Shown here: one piece after another, positions 45,357 to 57,270 of the stretch
How positions within the stretch are numbered: position 1 is the first letter of the stretch
Layout of the letters: the number at the start of each line of letters is the position of its first letter
Origin: Dasypus novemcinctus
Taxonomy: Eukaryota; Chordata; Mammalia; Cingulata; Dasypodidae
Reading direction: 5' to 3'
NCBI RefSeq assembly: GCF_030445035.2
Contig: NC_080701.1
Span: 25,698,798-25,762,797 of the forward strand
Length of the DNA: 64,000 nt
The notes under the pieces: model-generated
The model's input: the letters and a program-made list of their open reading frames with translations, nothing else
Told to the model about the DNA's origin: nothing
Database searches by the model: none
Translations under genes and position numbers: made by a program

Positions 45357-45806
45357 CTGGATGGATTCTTTTTTTTTTTAAAGATTTATTTATTTATTTT
45401 ATTTTTTTATTTCTCTCCCCTTCCCCCTGTTGTCTGCTCTCTGTGTCCATTCGCTGAGTGTGCTTCTGTGACTGCTTCTATCCTTATCCACGGCACCAGG
45501 AATCTGTGTTTCTTTTTGTTGCATCATCTTGTTGTGTCAGCTCTCCGTGTGTGCAGCACCATTCCTGGGCAGGCTGCACTTTCTTCACACTGGGCAGCTC
45601 TCCTTACGGGCCGCACTCCTTGCGTGTGGAGCTCCCCTTTGCAGGGGCCACCCCTGTGTAGCACATCACTCTTTGTGCACATCAGCACTGCACGTGGACC
45701 AGCTCCACACGGGTCAAGGAGGCCCGGGGTTTGAAACCTGGACCTCCCGTGTGGTAGGCAGATGCCCTATCCTTTAGGCCAAGTCCACTTCCCTGGATGG
45801 ATTCTT
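45357..45806 (-). mobile_element. DAS-type SINE, minus strand, with 14-bp duplication
   Basis: The direct repeat ctggatggattctt at 45357-45370 and 45793-45806 flanks a full SINE. Confidence 0.92.
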
Positions 45807-46059
45807 GAAGTGCACCTCGCCCCAAAGCAAATGAAGGATCAGTGTGGGTAACAGCAAGACCACTACACTGGGAACCATCTCTGAGTTCTAGTCCTGCCTC
45901 TCTTACTAGCCAGTTCTGAAACTTGTCCCAATCATTTAATCCTTTCAAGGATCAGTTCTGTGAGCCATAAAATGAAAAAATTGCACTAGAATTCCCACAG
46001 ATCAACTGATAAAGTTGTAGTTTGGCATCACTCTATTCCTGCCTTCAGCTTTATAGTGA

Positions 46060-46265
46060 TGATTAATAGTAGTAGTGTCTGTTTCTTGAGCACTACACTG
46101 ATAGCTTGGTATGCATTATTGCATTCAATCTTCACAACAGTCCCACAGGATACATATTATTCCCATTTCACAGGTAGAAAAACTGAAGCACAGAAGTGTT
46201 TATTTGTCCAGAGTCACACAGCTAGAAGATGGTGGAGGCTAGATATAAATGTAGCTCATCTGATT
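46060..46265 (-). mobile_element. MIR/L2-type SINE relic
   Basis: The cccatttcacaggtagaaaa and gagtcacacagctagaagat segments are diagnostic of MIR. Confidence 0.75.
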
Positions 46266-46479
46266 TCCTTTATGTTTAATCATAATATATTCCTGCTTAC
46301 CTCACATTCTACAATTTTAAATAAAGATACATAGTCTAAAATCTTGGTATGGGAAGGAATTTTAAGTCATCTAGAATAATCATCTTAATGCATCCGCCAC
46401 TCTGCAGAATCTAGCTGTTGTGTCATTGTCTCCCTAAAGAGCCTATTCTTATTGTAAGAGCAACTCAACCTTAGATTCT

Positions 46480-47690
46480 TTTTTAATGGTTTTATTGGGT
46501 TTTAATTCACATACCGTACAATTCACCCATTTAAAGTATACAAGTCAGTGGTTTTTCTTATATTCACAGATTCGTGAAGCCATCACCACGATCTATTTTA
46601 TTTTATTTTTTATTTTATTTTTTTCCTGAGGCGCCCTCCCCCCTGGCTTCTCACAGTCAATTTTAGAACACCGTCATCACCTCAGAAATAAACTTCTTAA
46701 CATTTAACTATCACCCACCTATCTCCCTGTTTCCCCAGCCCTAAGCAGCTGCTAATCTACTTTTTCTATAGAAAAGAAAAATACTTTTTCTGTAAAAAAG
46801 AAAAAATAGAACACGTCTATTCTGAACAATTCATATAAATGGAATCATATATAGTCTTTTGTGACTTATTTAATTTAGCATAATATTTTCAAGGTTCATC
46901 CATGTTATAGTATGTATCAGTACTTCATTCTTTTTTATAGCCAAATATTCCATTTAATGGATACATTACATTTGGTTTATCCATTTATCAGTTGATGGAC
47001 ATTTGGGTTGTATTCACCTTTAGTCTATTTTGCTGCTATAGACATTTGTATATAGGTTTTTTTGTGTGGACATTTCATTTTTCTTGGGTAAATAACTTAC
47101 GCTTTAGTTTCTTGGTGGTTCAAGCAAAAACTGTGCAGTGGTTTGGCTTAAACAGTGGGAATTTGTTGGCTCACAGTTTTGAGGCTAGAAGAAAGTCCAA
47201 ATCAAGATGTCATCTAGGTGATGTTTTCTTCCTGAAGACTGGTGTTCTGGACTGACTGCGTGTGATCCTTGGTCCTGAGCTCCTCTGTCACATAGCAGTG
47301 CATAGCAGAGGCATAGACAGCCTCTCCCTTCTCTTCCAGGTTTCATTGACTTTCAGCTTTTTCCTTCCCCTGACTTCCTCTGTCTGAATTTTATTGGGCT
47401 ATAAAGGACTCCAAGTCCCATGCTGATGAGGTGGGTCACACCTTAACTGAAGTAATGTCACCAGAAGGCCCTACTTAGAATGGGTCCACACCCACAGAAA
47501 TGGATTCTGCTTAAGAATATTTTTCTGGGGTACATATAGCTCCAAACCACCAAAACCTTGGAATGGAATTGCTGTGTCCTGGTAACTATATGTTTAACCA
47601 TTTGAGGAATTACCAGACTGTTTTCCAAAGTGGCTGCACCATTTTACATTCCCACCAGCAGTGTATGAGGGTTAGATTCTTAATATTGAG
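46480..47690 (-). mobile_element. L1 3' end, minus strand, split by a family A repeat
   Basis: L1 motifs at 46480-47095 (atggaatcatatatagtctt; ccatttatcagttgatggac) resume at 47556-47690 (gtggctgcaccattttacat) after an insertion of family A repeat at about 47098-47555. Confidence 0.75.
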
Positions 47691-48059
47691 CTAAAATTTG
47701 TACCCCTATAACTGTCAATCATATTATCAATTCTCTTGCATTGGGGTGTCCAAAGCAAATCTGCTTTTCTAGAATCACAGACAGCTTGGTATGCTCTTCT
47801 GTGCTCTTTAATGTTAAATGACTCCTCCCAGTCCACACGGTCCTAGGATTTTTGTAGTTTTAGATCCTTTTACCAACCTGGTGACTTTCTTCAGAATGTG
47901 CTTCAGTTTGTCTCTATTCCCTTCCTTTCTTCTAATCAGAGAACTAGGTACTTTTATATACTTATGGGTGGTTTGTGAGCAAAGATGTATATGCATATAC
48001 AGTAGGTTCTTTTCTCAGTTTCCAGTTGTTCTTTGCTAAGTTAATTGGTAAGAACACCT

Positions 48060-48200
48060 AACTTGGTAGTTCTCAACTCTGACTGCATGTTTGAATAACC
48101 TGAGTCACTTAAAAACAAATTCAGGTGCCACCCACAGAGATTCTGATGATTTCATCTGGGCTTAGGCCCAGGTGATTCAAATGAGCATCCTGGGTTGAAA
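48060..48200 (+). mobile_element. MER5A-like hAT relic
   Basis: ttggtagttctcaactctga at the start and aatgagcatcctgggttg at the end, with an internal gattctgatgattt, fit MER5-type non-autonomous hAT elements. Confidence 0.65.
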
Positions 48201-48654
48201 AGAATGCAGCCAAAGGATTGGTCTTGGCCAGGTCCCCTGAGGGCCCACACTGCTCACATCCCTCCATCTATCATGGATTTCTGCTTCATTGATGCAGAAT
48301 TACTGTGACAGCTTCTTAGTCTTTGCTTACACATTCATACGGGATACCATCTTTAAGCATCAAGCATTTTTTTTCTACAGAGGTCTTATCTCCCCTCAGC
48401 GTGCTCTGCTGTGTGCTTGGCTGTGCCTGGCAGTGGCTGTGTTTTTCCTCCCTGTCAGGCCACGTGCAATTTCTGGATGGGCTCTGCATGCCTTGACCGT
48501 TTTAGGGGAATGTAAACACTTTAAAGCAGGAAGATCAATATCTTGGGTGAAGTGGGAGTTGAAAACAAATTTCTCATTAAATGTCATGTCTTTTGGGAGA
48601 ATTACCTTCAAAATGCCTCTTCTTCCTAGTAACAGGAACTTAGAATAGTACTAG

Positions 48655-48860
48655 TAATAAATATTTTGAGGCTTTACTGTGTTCCAGGCACTGTGAAAAG
48701 TGCTTTACATTTGTGTCTAACATAAGCCTTTGAACATCCTTTTTAGTGGGTATTGCTGAATGACACCTTAAACAGATGACCTTACCCGAAACAGACTCAC
48801 AACACTAGTTAGGAAGTCAGGCTTCAATCTCTGTTGTGTTTCTCTTGATTTTTGAACCAT
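48655..48860 (+). mobile_element. MIR relic
   Basis: The tgttccaggcactgtgaaaagtg-type core followed by a degraded 3' part is typical of MIR. Confidence 0.6.
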
Positions 48861-49990
48861 GAGACTTTAAATGCATTTTCCCTGACTAGTTAAGCTTTTT
48901 TAAAAAATAAAATGGCATTATCTTTCCTTTTTAGTTGGTGCACGGCATCTTTCCGAACATGTTCTAGCAACCTTGGTGTACTGAATTAGGATGTATCACA
49001 GAGAGCTAGCTGAAATGCAGTGGTTGATTCTGTATTTAGTAGTCATAAGTCTGCCTAATACCTTGTGATTGGGTCAGGTAATTTAGATGCCCTGACTTCA
49101 GTTCCCCCTCTTATTTTCTCTGCCAGCACTCTTTTCTTTACCTTGTTAATAATTATCAGAGTTTGAAATTAATGGCTTTTTGTATGCTTAGTTGCTTAAT
49201 ATTTGTTTCTACACATATTTGTTCACTGCTGAATTTCTGACATCTAACATAATGTCTGGCACATAGTATGCACTTAGTAAATACTTGTTGTATGAATGAA
49301 CTAATGACCTCTAGAACTGAGGAACCTGAAAACTGAGTTATTTGGGAGCCTAAAGGTCCAGATTTGCCATTTGGTAGGTTGAGGATTTTAGCTTGGCAGG
49401 GGGCACTGTTGCCTTCCTAGGATGAAACCATCTTCCTCTCTAAATGGTTCACAACTGGCTGTTCCTCATGTTTTTCTCTGGACCATTTTGGCTATTGGCG
49501 GAGCATTGGCCTAGATGATTCTCAGTGAGTTTGGTTGGAATCAAGATGTGTAAATGAAGAGGATGAGTCAAAATATTCCTTTAAGTTGATAGTTCCCCAC
49601 CTCGTACTTAAAGGGTCATGCTTATATTTACCAGGGTCAAAACAAGATCTTTTCCTAAATGAGCAATTTATTTAGAAATTGTAGTTTGAATGACCAGAAA
49701 AGACAAGATTGAGTTCTGATGTGGGCAGTTTTCTGGTATTTCCAGAACTCAAAGTCTGTCTTACAGGGTCCTTAAGATAACAGTTACCTTTGGCGTAGAC
49801 ACCTGCTTTACCAGCACAGCACTATGTTTGGGAGTACATTTGATAACCCCAGTTTGCCTTCTATTTCCTCCTACTTCTGAGAATTTATGAGGATTGCTTA
49901 GTATTGGCTAGGTAACTAGTTCGACTAGTTTGCTGTTTTCTGCTGAGCCTAGCACTCATAAGAACTCAAATTCACTACTTCCAAGGGGAG
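48861..49990. other. GPAT4 intron 1 sequence
   Basis: Mostly unassigned. An L2/MIR-like end is at about 49235-49305 (gtctggcacatagtatgcac). Confidence 0.4.
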
Positions 49991-49997
49991 AAAAGAT

Positions 49998-50235
49998 CAA
50001 CTAGATCATGGGTCAGCAAACTTTATCTGTAAAGGGGCAGCCTGTGAAGAATTTTAGGTGGTGCAGACAGTGGTCTCTGTTCCATCATCATCATCATCAT
50101 CCCCTCTACCCCATCCCCCCCTTCCTCCTCTTAAAAACAACTCTTTGAAGATGTAAAAGCCTTTCTTAGCTTGTGCACTTTATGAACAAGCCATAAACAG
50201 ATTTGGCCTGTGGCCTGCCAACCCCTGACCTAGGT
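49998..50235. mobile_element. hAT-type (MER-like) DNA transposon relic
   Basis: It starts gggtcagcaaactttatctg and ends gcctgccaacccctgacc, which form imperfect inverted ends. The middle is altered by a (CAT)n run at 50082-50100 and C-rich sequence. Confidence 0.6.
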
Positions 50236-50849
50236 AAAGAAATGAGTTCATTGCTAAATGTGTTTAATGTTTTAGGGACAAGAACGTGCAGTGACCTTGG
50301 GAATTCTCAGTTGATTGTGACCAAAGAAGAGAGTGCTAAACTCTGGCCTGGGGAGTCAAAGTCATCCTAGTGTTGGTCACCTTGGGTCTTTGAAACTTGA
50401 GGTAACTGTGGCCAGTATGACAGCAGCTGTCCAGTGGGGCAGAGGGCTCCTACTGCTTCTTTCCCATGGGACTGCTGGCCAAGAGGGCAAGGAGACAGAG
50501 ATGGAGGGGTAGAATAGAGGTGAGACCCTCAAATAAGGCTGGGAATAGATTGGCTTGAGGAATACAGTGAATCAATCGGACAGCAAATTAAATTGATTGA
50601 ATCTCAATTTCCTGCACCTCTGTTGGAATGTAGTTAGAAATCTGGCATGTACAATCAGTTTGGCCAGTTTATAAAAATGAAAGAACAGGTGTGTACCTTG
50701 GATTCTGAGAAGAACTCCAAATTCTGATATACGAATCCAGATTTGCCTTTTTTCCTCCCTCTCTTTCTCATCACAAGAAGTTCTGTAGAGCAGGCCTGGC
50801 ATTAAGGAAGAATTAATTTATTTCAAGGTGGTAGGTAAGATAGGCATAG

Positions 50850-51115
50850 CAGTTAAAGAGTACAGACTCTGAGACAGATAGACTTGTTTAGATTCCTAAT
50901 CTGCTGCTTACTGGCTGTGTGACCCTGGGTAATGTACTTACCCTCTAAGCCTTGATTTCTTCATTTTTAAATGGTGATGATAATAACAACTTTACCATAG
51001 ACTCATTCCGAGAATTAAATGAGGACAATATATGTAAACTACTGAGCTAAATACCTGCCATATTGTAAGCATTCAATAAATGTTAGCTATAATAATAATA
51101 ATAATAATAATGTGA
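50850..51115 (+). mobile_element. MIR followed by an (AAT)n microsatellite
   Basis: The MIR core ctgcttactggctgtgtgac is at about 50911. The 3' part (cattcaataaatgttagcta) runs into ataataataat at 51091-51111. Confidence 0.8.
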
Positions 51116-52298
51116 AAGTGGAGGGAAATGGAGAATCAGAAATAGGAACTAGTTTTTGTGATTCAGTGCTACTGAAATATGTTCTTGTTGAGCATTTAAT
51201 CATTAGTTGTATAGCAATGCAATGGGAGCAGTACTGGGTTAGGGTTAGGAGGCAGAAGAACTGATCTGTGTCTGCCTTTCATTTTCCTGCTTTGTAAAAT
51301 GGAAACTGTGTATTGACAGGTTGGGGGATAATCGTGTAAGGTAGTGTGAAAGATCTATGAGTTCCATAAGGCATTGGTCAGCATTTAAGGTGATGTCGGT
51401 AACCTGTTCAAAGGTGAGTAGTGGGGAGTCAAAATGTTTTTACCAGAAACATTTGATAGTATGCACTCAAGTTCAATGCTTGCATTGGTAACCTGTGGTT
51501 TAGAATGAGTAACAGAAAATTGGAAGATAGGCTGGAGGGGTTTAATTTGTATGTAGAACATGACAATGTCTTGCAAAATTTAAAATGTTTCTTTCCTTTT
51601 CCCCTCAATTCCATTTCTAGGAATTTATCCTGAAAATATATTTGCAAGTGCAGTTTCTGTACTAAATCGTGTGTGCACATGGTTATTCATTGCCATATTG
51701 CTTATTAAAAAGGCAAAACTATCCATAGTGTCCAACCTTAGACCAGTTAACCCAATCATGATGCATTCATACAGTTGAAAACTCTTATCTCCAAATTGTG
51801 AAAGAAACGCTCAGTATGCACTGATGATGGTACATTGTTTTATGGTTATGGGGACAGGTCAGAGAAAAGAAAAATTTTGATTGCCCTGTGTAAGCATTGA
51901 ATATCTCTGTAAGAATACAAAGCTGGGAGTATGGTAGCATTTGTGGAGAAGAACTCTAGGTAGATTGGGGCAGGTAGGAGGGAGATTGATTTTTCAAAGT
52001 AGTATATCCTTTCTATCTTTTGAAATGTGTCCTACCTACATACATTTTCTATTCAGAAAGTTTGTGTGCCTTAGGTCGTATCACTGGAGTTGAAAATTAT
52101 AGGATACGTCTCTGTGTTTTCCTCTCACATCTGTATCTGCCGCCTGTTGCTCTGTCAGGTCTCTTTGACCCTGATGACTTGAGAAGCTGGAACTGACTTT
52201 AGGCTCACCCTAAAGCAGTCTTTTTCTCTCCCTCCCAAGCACATTGACATTTCTCCATATGATTGTCTGCCTGACTGTGTTTCTGTTTCCACCCCTAG
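51116..52298. other. GPAT4 intron 1, last part
   Basis: A degraded L1 or other old repeat is likely near 51640-51790 (ggttattcattgccatattg). No coding exon is seen. It ends in the polypyrimidine tract before 52299. Confidence 0.4.
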
Positions 52299-52482
52299 CT
52301 TTGGCAGCATGTGAGCAACTTCTTGCCAAGAACCCAGGTCACCGCTGAGAAGGGGGCCTTAGGGAGAAGAATATCCAGAGGAAACCAATGCCAGACACGT
52401 CTGGAATTACACTCACCACAGGCAGCATGAGACATTCTGTGCCAGCTTCTTTGTCCCACTGGCAAAGACTGTAGTTCTCCAG
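52299..52482 (+). other. GPAT4: Possible GPAT4 5' UTR exon
   Basis: A strong acceptor (ttctgtttccacccctag) ends at 52298 and a good donor, CAG|GTAGGA, follows 52482. The segment could be a separate non-coding exon, or the start of one long exon reaching 53313. It contains several upstream ATGs with short frames, which would lower translation if included. Transcript data are needed to choose. Confidence 0.4.
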
Positions 52483-53148
52483 GTAGGAGGATCCTGGAAG
52501 CAGAAAGCGCCAGGAGCCTCTCTAGAGGAAGAATGGGGCCAGATATGAACTGAACTCTCTACAGTGAACTCAATTTTCAGCTTATGAAGGAATTTTAAGT
52601 AAATTAATTATTTAATTTCCACATATTCAAGTTCAGCAGCCTTCTGTGTGAAGTACCAGTAGCCACCCCCTACAGGAGTTATACAGGATTTTTCTGGCAC
52701 CACGTTGAACTCTTCTTGGTACTTCTGGCAATGACAGATCTGCCGGACAGATTTATCTGCTAAATGCTCTTGAGCAGGAAAAAAAGTAAAACTTCTGGAA
52801 GCAGTATAAGGATAGCAGAGCAGAGTTCCTTCCCTTGCTGCTCACTTTCACTGAAACAGCGTGGACTCGGGTACTTCTACCGAAGATTTATCCTGCCTCA
52901 GTCATCTCCACAGTCTGTCTCTTCTGGGGAGTCTGGCATTTTTGGGTTGCCTTTTGTGGCCCTTTTCTACTAGCTTTCTACTCCCAACCCTTCTATTCAG
53001 GCAGTCAAATGATATGAACTTTGGAATGGAGTTTGTTATACTTTGGGGACCTGCTTCCTTTCCCAGGCTGCTGCTGTCGAAGAGGACCATTTGAGAGCTG
53101 TGGTTTGTTCCTGGGGAGGAGGCACCGGCCTTGCCTGCATTCTCCACC

Positions 53149-53313
53149 ATGTTCCTGTTGCTGCCTTTTGATAGCCTGATTGTCAACCTTCTGGGCATCT
53201 CCCTGACTGTCCTCTTCACCCTCCTTCTCGTTTTCATCATAGTCCCAGCCATTTTTGGAGTCTCCTTTGGTATCCGAAAGCTCTACATGAAAACTTTGTT
53301 AAAAATCTTTGCG
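53149..53313 (+). CDS. GPAT4: GPAT4 coding exon 1 (residues 1-55), glycerol-3-phosphate acyltransferase 4
   Basis: GPAT4 (AGPAT6) transfers an acyl group from acyl-CoA to sn-glycerol-3-phosphate, making lysophosphatidic acid, the first step of glycerolipid and triacylglycerol synthesis. It works in the endoplasmic reticulum membrane and can move to lipid droplets. The 55 residues begin MFLLLPFDSLIVNLLG, match my memory of mammalian GPAT4 almost exactly, and are strongly hydrophobic over about residues 9-40. That stretch acts as a membrane or signal-anchor segment. The ATG has a good Kozak context (tccaccATG). The donor gcg|gtaagt at 53314 leaves phase 0. The nearest upstream acceptor is ctgcttcctttcccag, ending at 53066. 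The open frame runs on past the donor into the intron, and that part is not coding. Confidence 0.93.
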
Positions 53314-53924
53314 GTAAGTTGTGCTGTTATAAATGGTTGCTTCATAGTCCTCTATTGAAGAAATGTTAGCAAAATGAGTTGTTTTTATCTGATTGAATGC
53401 TACTTTATTGGATAAGGAAAGAGTTGGGAATATGGGAAGTGGCATTTCACAAGTACACAACTAAATATGTACTTGTGAAAGCCTTTAGCAATCTTTCTTT
53501 TTGAGCTAAGATACTTGTATGGTTTGATTTACACTGAGCAAAGGGACCTAGTCCATGATTCCATACCTTGCCTATTTATGTCAAAGAGAGTGGGGCTTAG
53601 AATTTTTAAAAATTCACTTCCAGATACTTTGCCTCTTTTTATATAATGAAGCACAAAGCTGCTGCTGACATAGTCCCTCACTATTAAGCATGGAAAGCCT
53701 TTTCTCTCTTTCAAACATTTATCTTAAATAGGTTCTTCCATTTCAGATAAAAAATTAATAACAAAAAGGATTTGGTGAATTGTGTTATTTTTTTCTTAGA
53801 GGAAAAGTATAATAAATTTCCTAACATATGTCAGGACTTACCTAATTATATCACTGGACAGAACTCACAATGTAAAGGAAATGAGTGAAAAATGATATTT
53901 CTGAAAGCTGACATGCTGCAAGGC

Positions 53925-54035
53925 TTTTTTTTTTAATCAATTTTATTGATACATATTAATAAAGCATACAGTTCATCCATTCAGTGGTATTTAGTATAAT
54001 CACGTAGTTGTGCATTCATCATGCCACAGACTTTC
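53925..54035 (-). mobile_element. Short L1 3' UTR tip, minus strand
   Basis: ttttattgatacatattaataaagcat-type sequence matches the beginning of the fragment at 28181. Confidence 0.55.
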
Positions 54036-54424
54036 AATATCCATAGATTTGGTAATTTATTTGTTTTTTCTGTTTTTGAAGAAAGGTGGCATTCAGAAGT
54101 CCCCAGATTTTCAGGGATTCCTTTCCATGACTGAGACCATGCATGATTTGAGAAGCATGCTTGTAATAGTAAAAAGAGTATGGTACTATTTGTTTATACA
54201 GTATCTTGTGGTTTCTAGAATAATTTCATTTATTTCCCTTTGGTTCCTTGTAATTCTGGGTTGGGTAGGGTAAATAACTACATTTTGTTAGTGAAGAAAG
54301 AGAGACTCAGGTTAAGTGAACTGTATTGTTACATTACAGTGGGAAATCTGTTTATGTATATTATTGAATATTGGGTGTTTAATATTCATATACAAATATG
54401 ACTTTGAGCACAGCTTATGTTTCC

Positions 54425-54600
54425 TTGCTACTCAGAGTGCAGTGTGACGACCAGCAGCATCAGTATCACTTAGGAGCTAATTAGAAATGCAGATGTCAGG
54501 CCCGCCCTACACCTACTGAATTAGAATCTGCAGTTTAACAAGATCCAGATGATTTGTATGCACATTAATGTTTGAGAAGTGCTGGTCTAGTCCTTGGACT
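54425..54600 (+). mobile_element. MER5A-like hAT relic
   Basis: agcatcagtatcacttagga, ttagaatctgcagtttaaca and tttgagaagtgctggtct are typical of MER5-type elements. Confidence 0.75.
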
Positions 54601-55164
54601 AGCCACTTTACTAATGTGTACTGTACGTTTTAATTAATTAAGAAAGGTAATTTTCATATATTGCAGTCCAAGTAAAGCATTGGCAGCACACAGGGTCCCT
54701 ATGGACCATGTACCTTACCCATGTCCTTTTTTTTTTTTTTTTTTGCCCTTATGGAAAACACACCAGGGTAGAATCAGAATAGCTGATAAACTTTTAGGAG
54801 AAGACAGTAAGTGGTGTCTGGCTTTCATTCAAGATTATAAACAAGTGATTAATTAATGGACTTAAGGAAATTGCCATTTTTAAAAACATAGAAATAAGAG
54901 GTATCAGCCTAGAGGTCTTCTGTAGTAGTTTTGAACTTGGACACTTGGTGGGATAGAAGGCCTAGAATCCCTGTGTTTTCCCTATTCCATTTTGACAAAG
55001 TCCTCCCCCAAATTAATACTGTAGATTTCATAGTCAAATAAATCATCATTGTGACTAATTTTTTTTTATATTTAAAATTTTATTTTTTATAGCAGTGTTA
55101 TACAAGCTATGCAACACAAGATTAAAACTATAGTAACAAAAAGTCTGTTTTAGTCAGCAATTAC

Positions 55165-56970
55165 ACTCCCCCCTATTTTTTTTGTTTTTTTTTTTTTAAT
55201 TTTTTTATTCATTTTGTAAAAATATTACATTCAAAAAATATGAGGTCCCATTCAACCCCACCACCCCCACCCCACCACTCCCCCCCCCCCCCCCCCAGCA
55301 ACACTCTCTCCCATCATCAGGACATATCCATTGCATTTGGTAAGTGTATCTCTGGGCATCTCTGCACCTCATGGTCAGTGGTCCACATCATAGCCCATAC
55401 TCTCCCATGCTCCATCCAGTGGGCCCTGGGAGGATCTACAGTGTCCGGTAATTGTCCCTGAAGCACCACCCAGGACAACTCCAAGTCCCGAAAACGCCTC
55501 CACATCTCATCTCTTCCTCCCATTCCCCACACCCATCAGCCACCATGGCCACTTTTCCCACACCAATGCCACATTTTCTCTGTGGACCTTGGATTGGTTG
55601 TGTTCCTTGCACATCTATGTCAAGAGGAGGCTTAGATTCTACATGGATACTGGATGCAATCCTCCTGCTTTCAGTTGTAGGCACTCTAGGCTCCATGGTG
55701 TAGTGGTTGACATTCTTCAACTCCATGTTAGCTGAGTGGGGTAAGTCCAATAAATCAGAGTGTAGGAGCTGAAGTCTGTTGAGGCTCAGGGCCTGGCTAT
55801 CATATTGTCAGTCCAGAGATTCAAGTCCCCTAGATATATCTTAAACCCCAGCACCAAATACAATTCTAGTAAAGTAGCATGAAAGGCTTGTGAAAAGAGA
55901 TCATATCTGAGTCCAGCTCCATCATGCAGAAACACAGCTCCAAAGAAGGGCCAACTGACATGGCAGTGAACTCCATCTGCCATGACCATAGAACCTGTGG
56001 GCCTCTTTAGCCCTCAGAAGAACCAGTACCTGGGGTTGTATCTGCTTTATCTGTCTCTGAGACTCTGCTCAGGTGTGCATAAGGGCAATCCTTCTGACAA
56101 CCTCCAGACTCTTTTAGAGACTCATAGCCATATAAACTCATTTGTCCTTTCCATTTCCCCCTTAATTTAGGTCAAACAGCATTTTTAACTCCTGTTATTA
56201 TATGTACACTCCCCCTTTAATGTTTGTTCATTCCTCAATCTTGAGGGATTTGGGATGATATCCATTCTGACACTTCAAGCTCAGAAGGACATAAATATTA
56301 TGGGGCAGAGGAATGGAATTGTTTTGCTTACAGTGTAAGATACTCCTTACTTTGAGGTTGGGGCTGGTCCATCATCACTGTTTTGTTAGTTGTCCAGGGC
56401 AGACCCAAAGAACCTGGTGAGTAGGAGTTGGCTGCTTTTCTGCTGGATTTCAGGGCTCCACTGGCATAGGAACAATCTAAAGGCTTTAAGTCTCTGAGAA
56501 ATATACTTAGCAGGTAAATTGAAAATTAGGGGTTCAGATAAAAGAAGTAGAAGAATCATAATTAGGGATTTATAAATGAGTATAACTGTGTTATGTTGGG
56601 GAACTGACTTTTCATGTATGTTTTCTCATATTCCTGGATAGAGTCCACTGAGGGGTTGTTGATTTCATGTGGCTGTGTGGCTTGCCTATGGTGTATAGAT
56701 GTTCCTAGGCCCCTGAGGAGCACTTTTGTTTAAGGCTTTGTTTCCTGTGGCAGTTTGTAAAGTCTGGCTGAGGCCTGTATAACCTCTGGAATAAAACTCT
56801 ATTTTATTTAATATTTCCCTCTTTTGATCAAGGTCTTACCCCAAATGCATCACTGATTAACACTTGGTAATAATAATCCCTTGGTGCCAAGGAGGCTCAT
56901 CCCTGGGAGTCACATCCCACATCTGGGGAAGGGTAGTGAATTTATTTGTGAAGTTTGGCTTAGAGAGATG
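55165..56970 (-). mobile_element. L1 3' region, minus strand, with long 3' UTR
   Basis: The reversed A tail is at 55180-55206, followed by a C16-18 run (G-rich on the sense strand) near 55281-55298. The next 1.1 kb matches, in reverse, the 3' UTR of the L1 at 22860-24053 (for example ggacaactccaagtcccgaa). The right border is approximate. Confidence 0.8.
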
Positions 56971-57089
56971 TATTATGCTTACATTTTTAAAATGTTAAAC
57001 TCCGAAGTAGAATTTGATGGTGGAGAATGGTATAAACCTGGGGTGGTTATGAAGAAGCTGTAGAGACCATAGAGGTGGCGGGATTGTGG

Positions 57090-57270
57090 CGGCATGAACA
57101 TGAGTTTTTGAGTAAGAGAGCTCTTAGTTTGAATACCACTGCTTTACTTACCAGCTCTGAAGCTTTGCCTAAGTTACCTACCTTTTGAACCTCAGTTTCC
57201 TCATCCATAAAATGGGAGTAGTAATACTTGCTTACATTGTTATAGTGAAAGAGGTAAGGTTAATCATGTA
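57090..57270 (+). mobile_element. MIR relic
   Basis: cctcagtttcctcatccata followed by aaaatgggagtagtaatact is the classical MIR segment. Confidence 0.8.

Noticed and set aside
48289..48648. 119-codon frame in GPAT4 intron 1
   Set aside because: No domain, and it ends in common MIR-adjacent sequence. No splice or promoter context supports it.
53314..53358. Extension of the first GPAT4 coding frame beyond 53313
   Set aside because: The known protein continues with WATLRMERGAKEKNHQ, which is found at 60816. The sequence after the gtaagt donor is intron.
55152..55310. Long C and T runs as a possible special DNA structure
   Set aside because: They are the reversed A tail and G-rich 3' UTR end of an L1 copy. 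A G-rich tract there is normal for L1.
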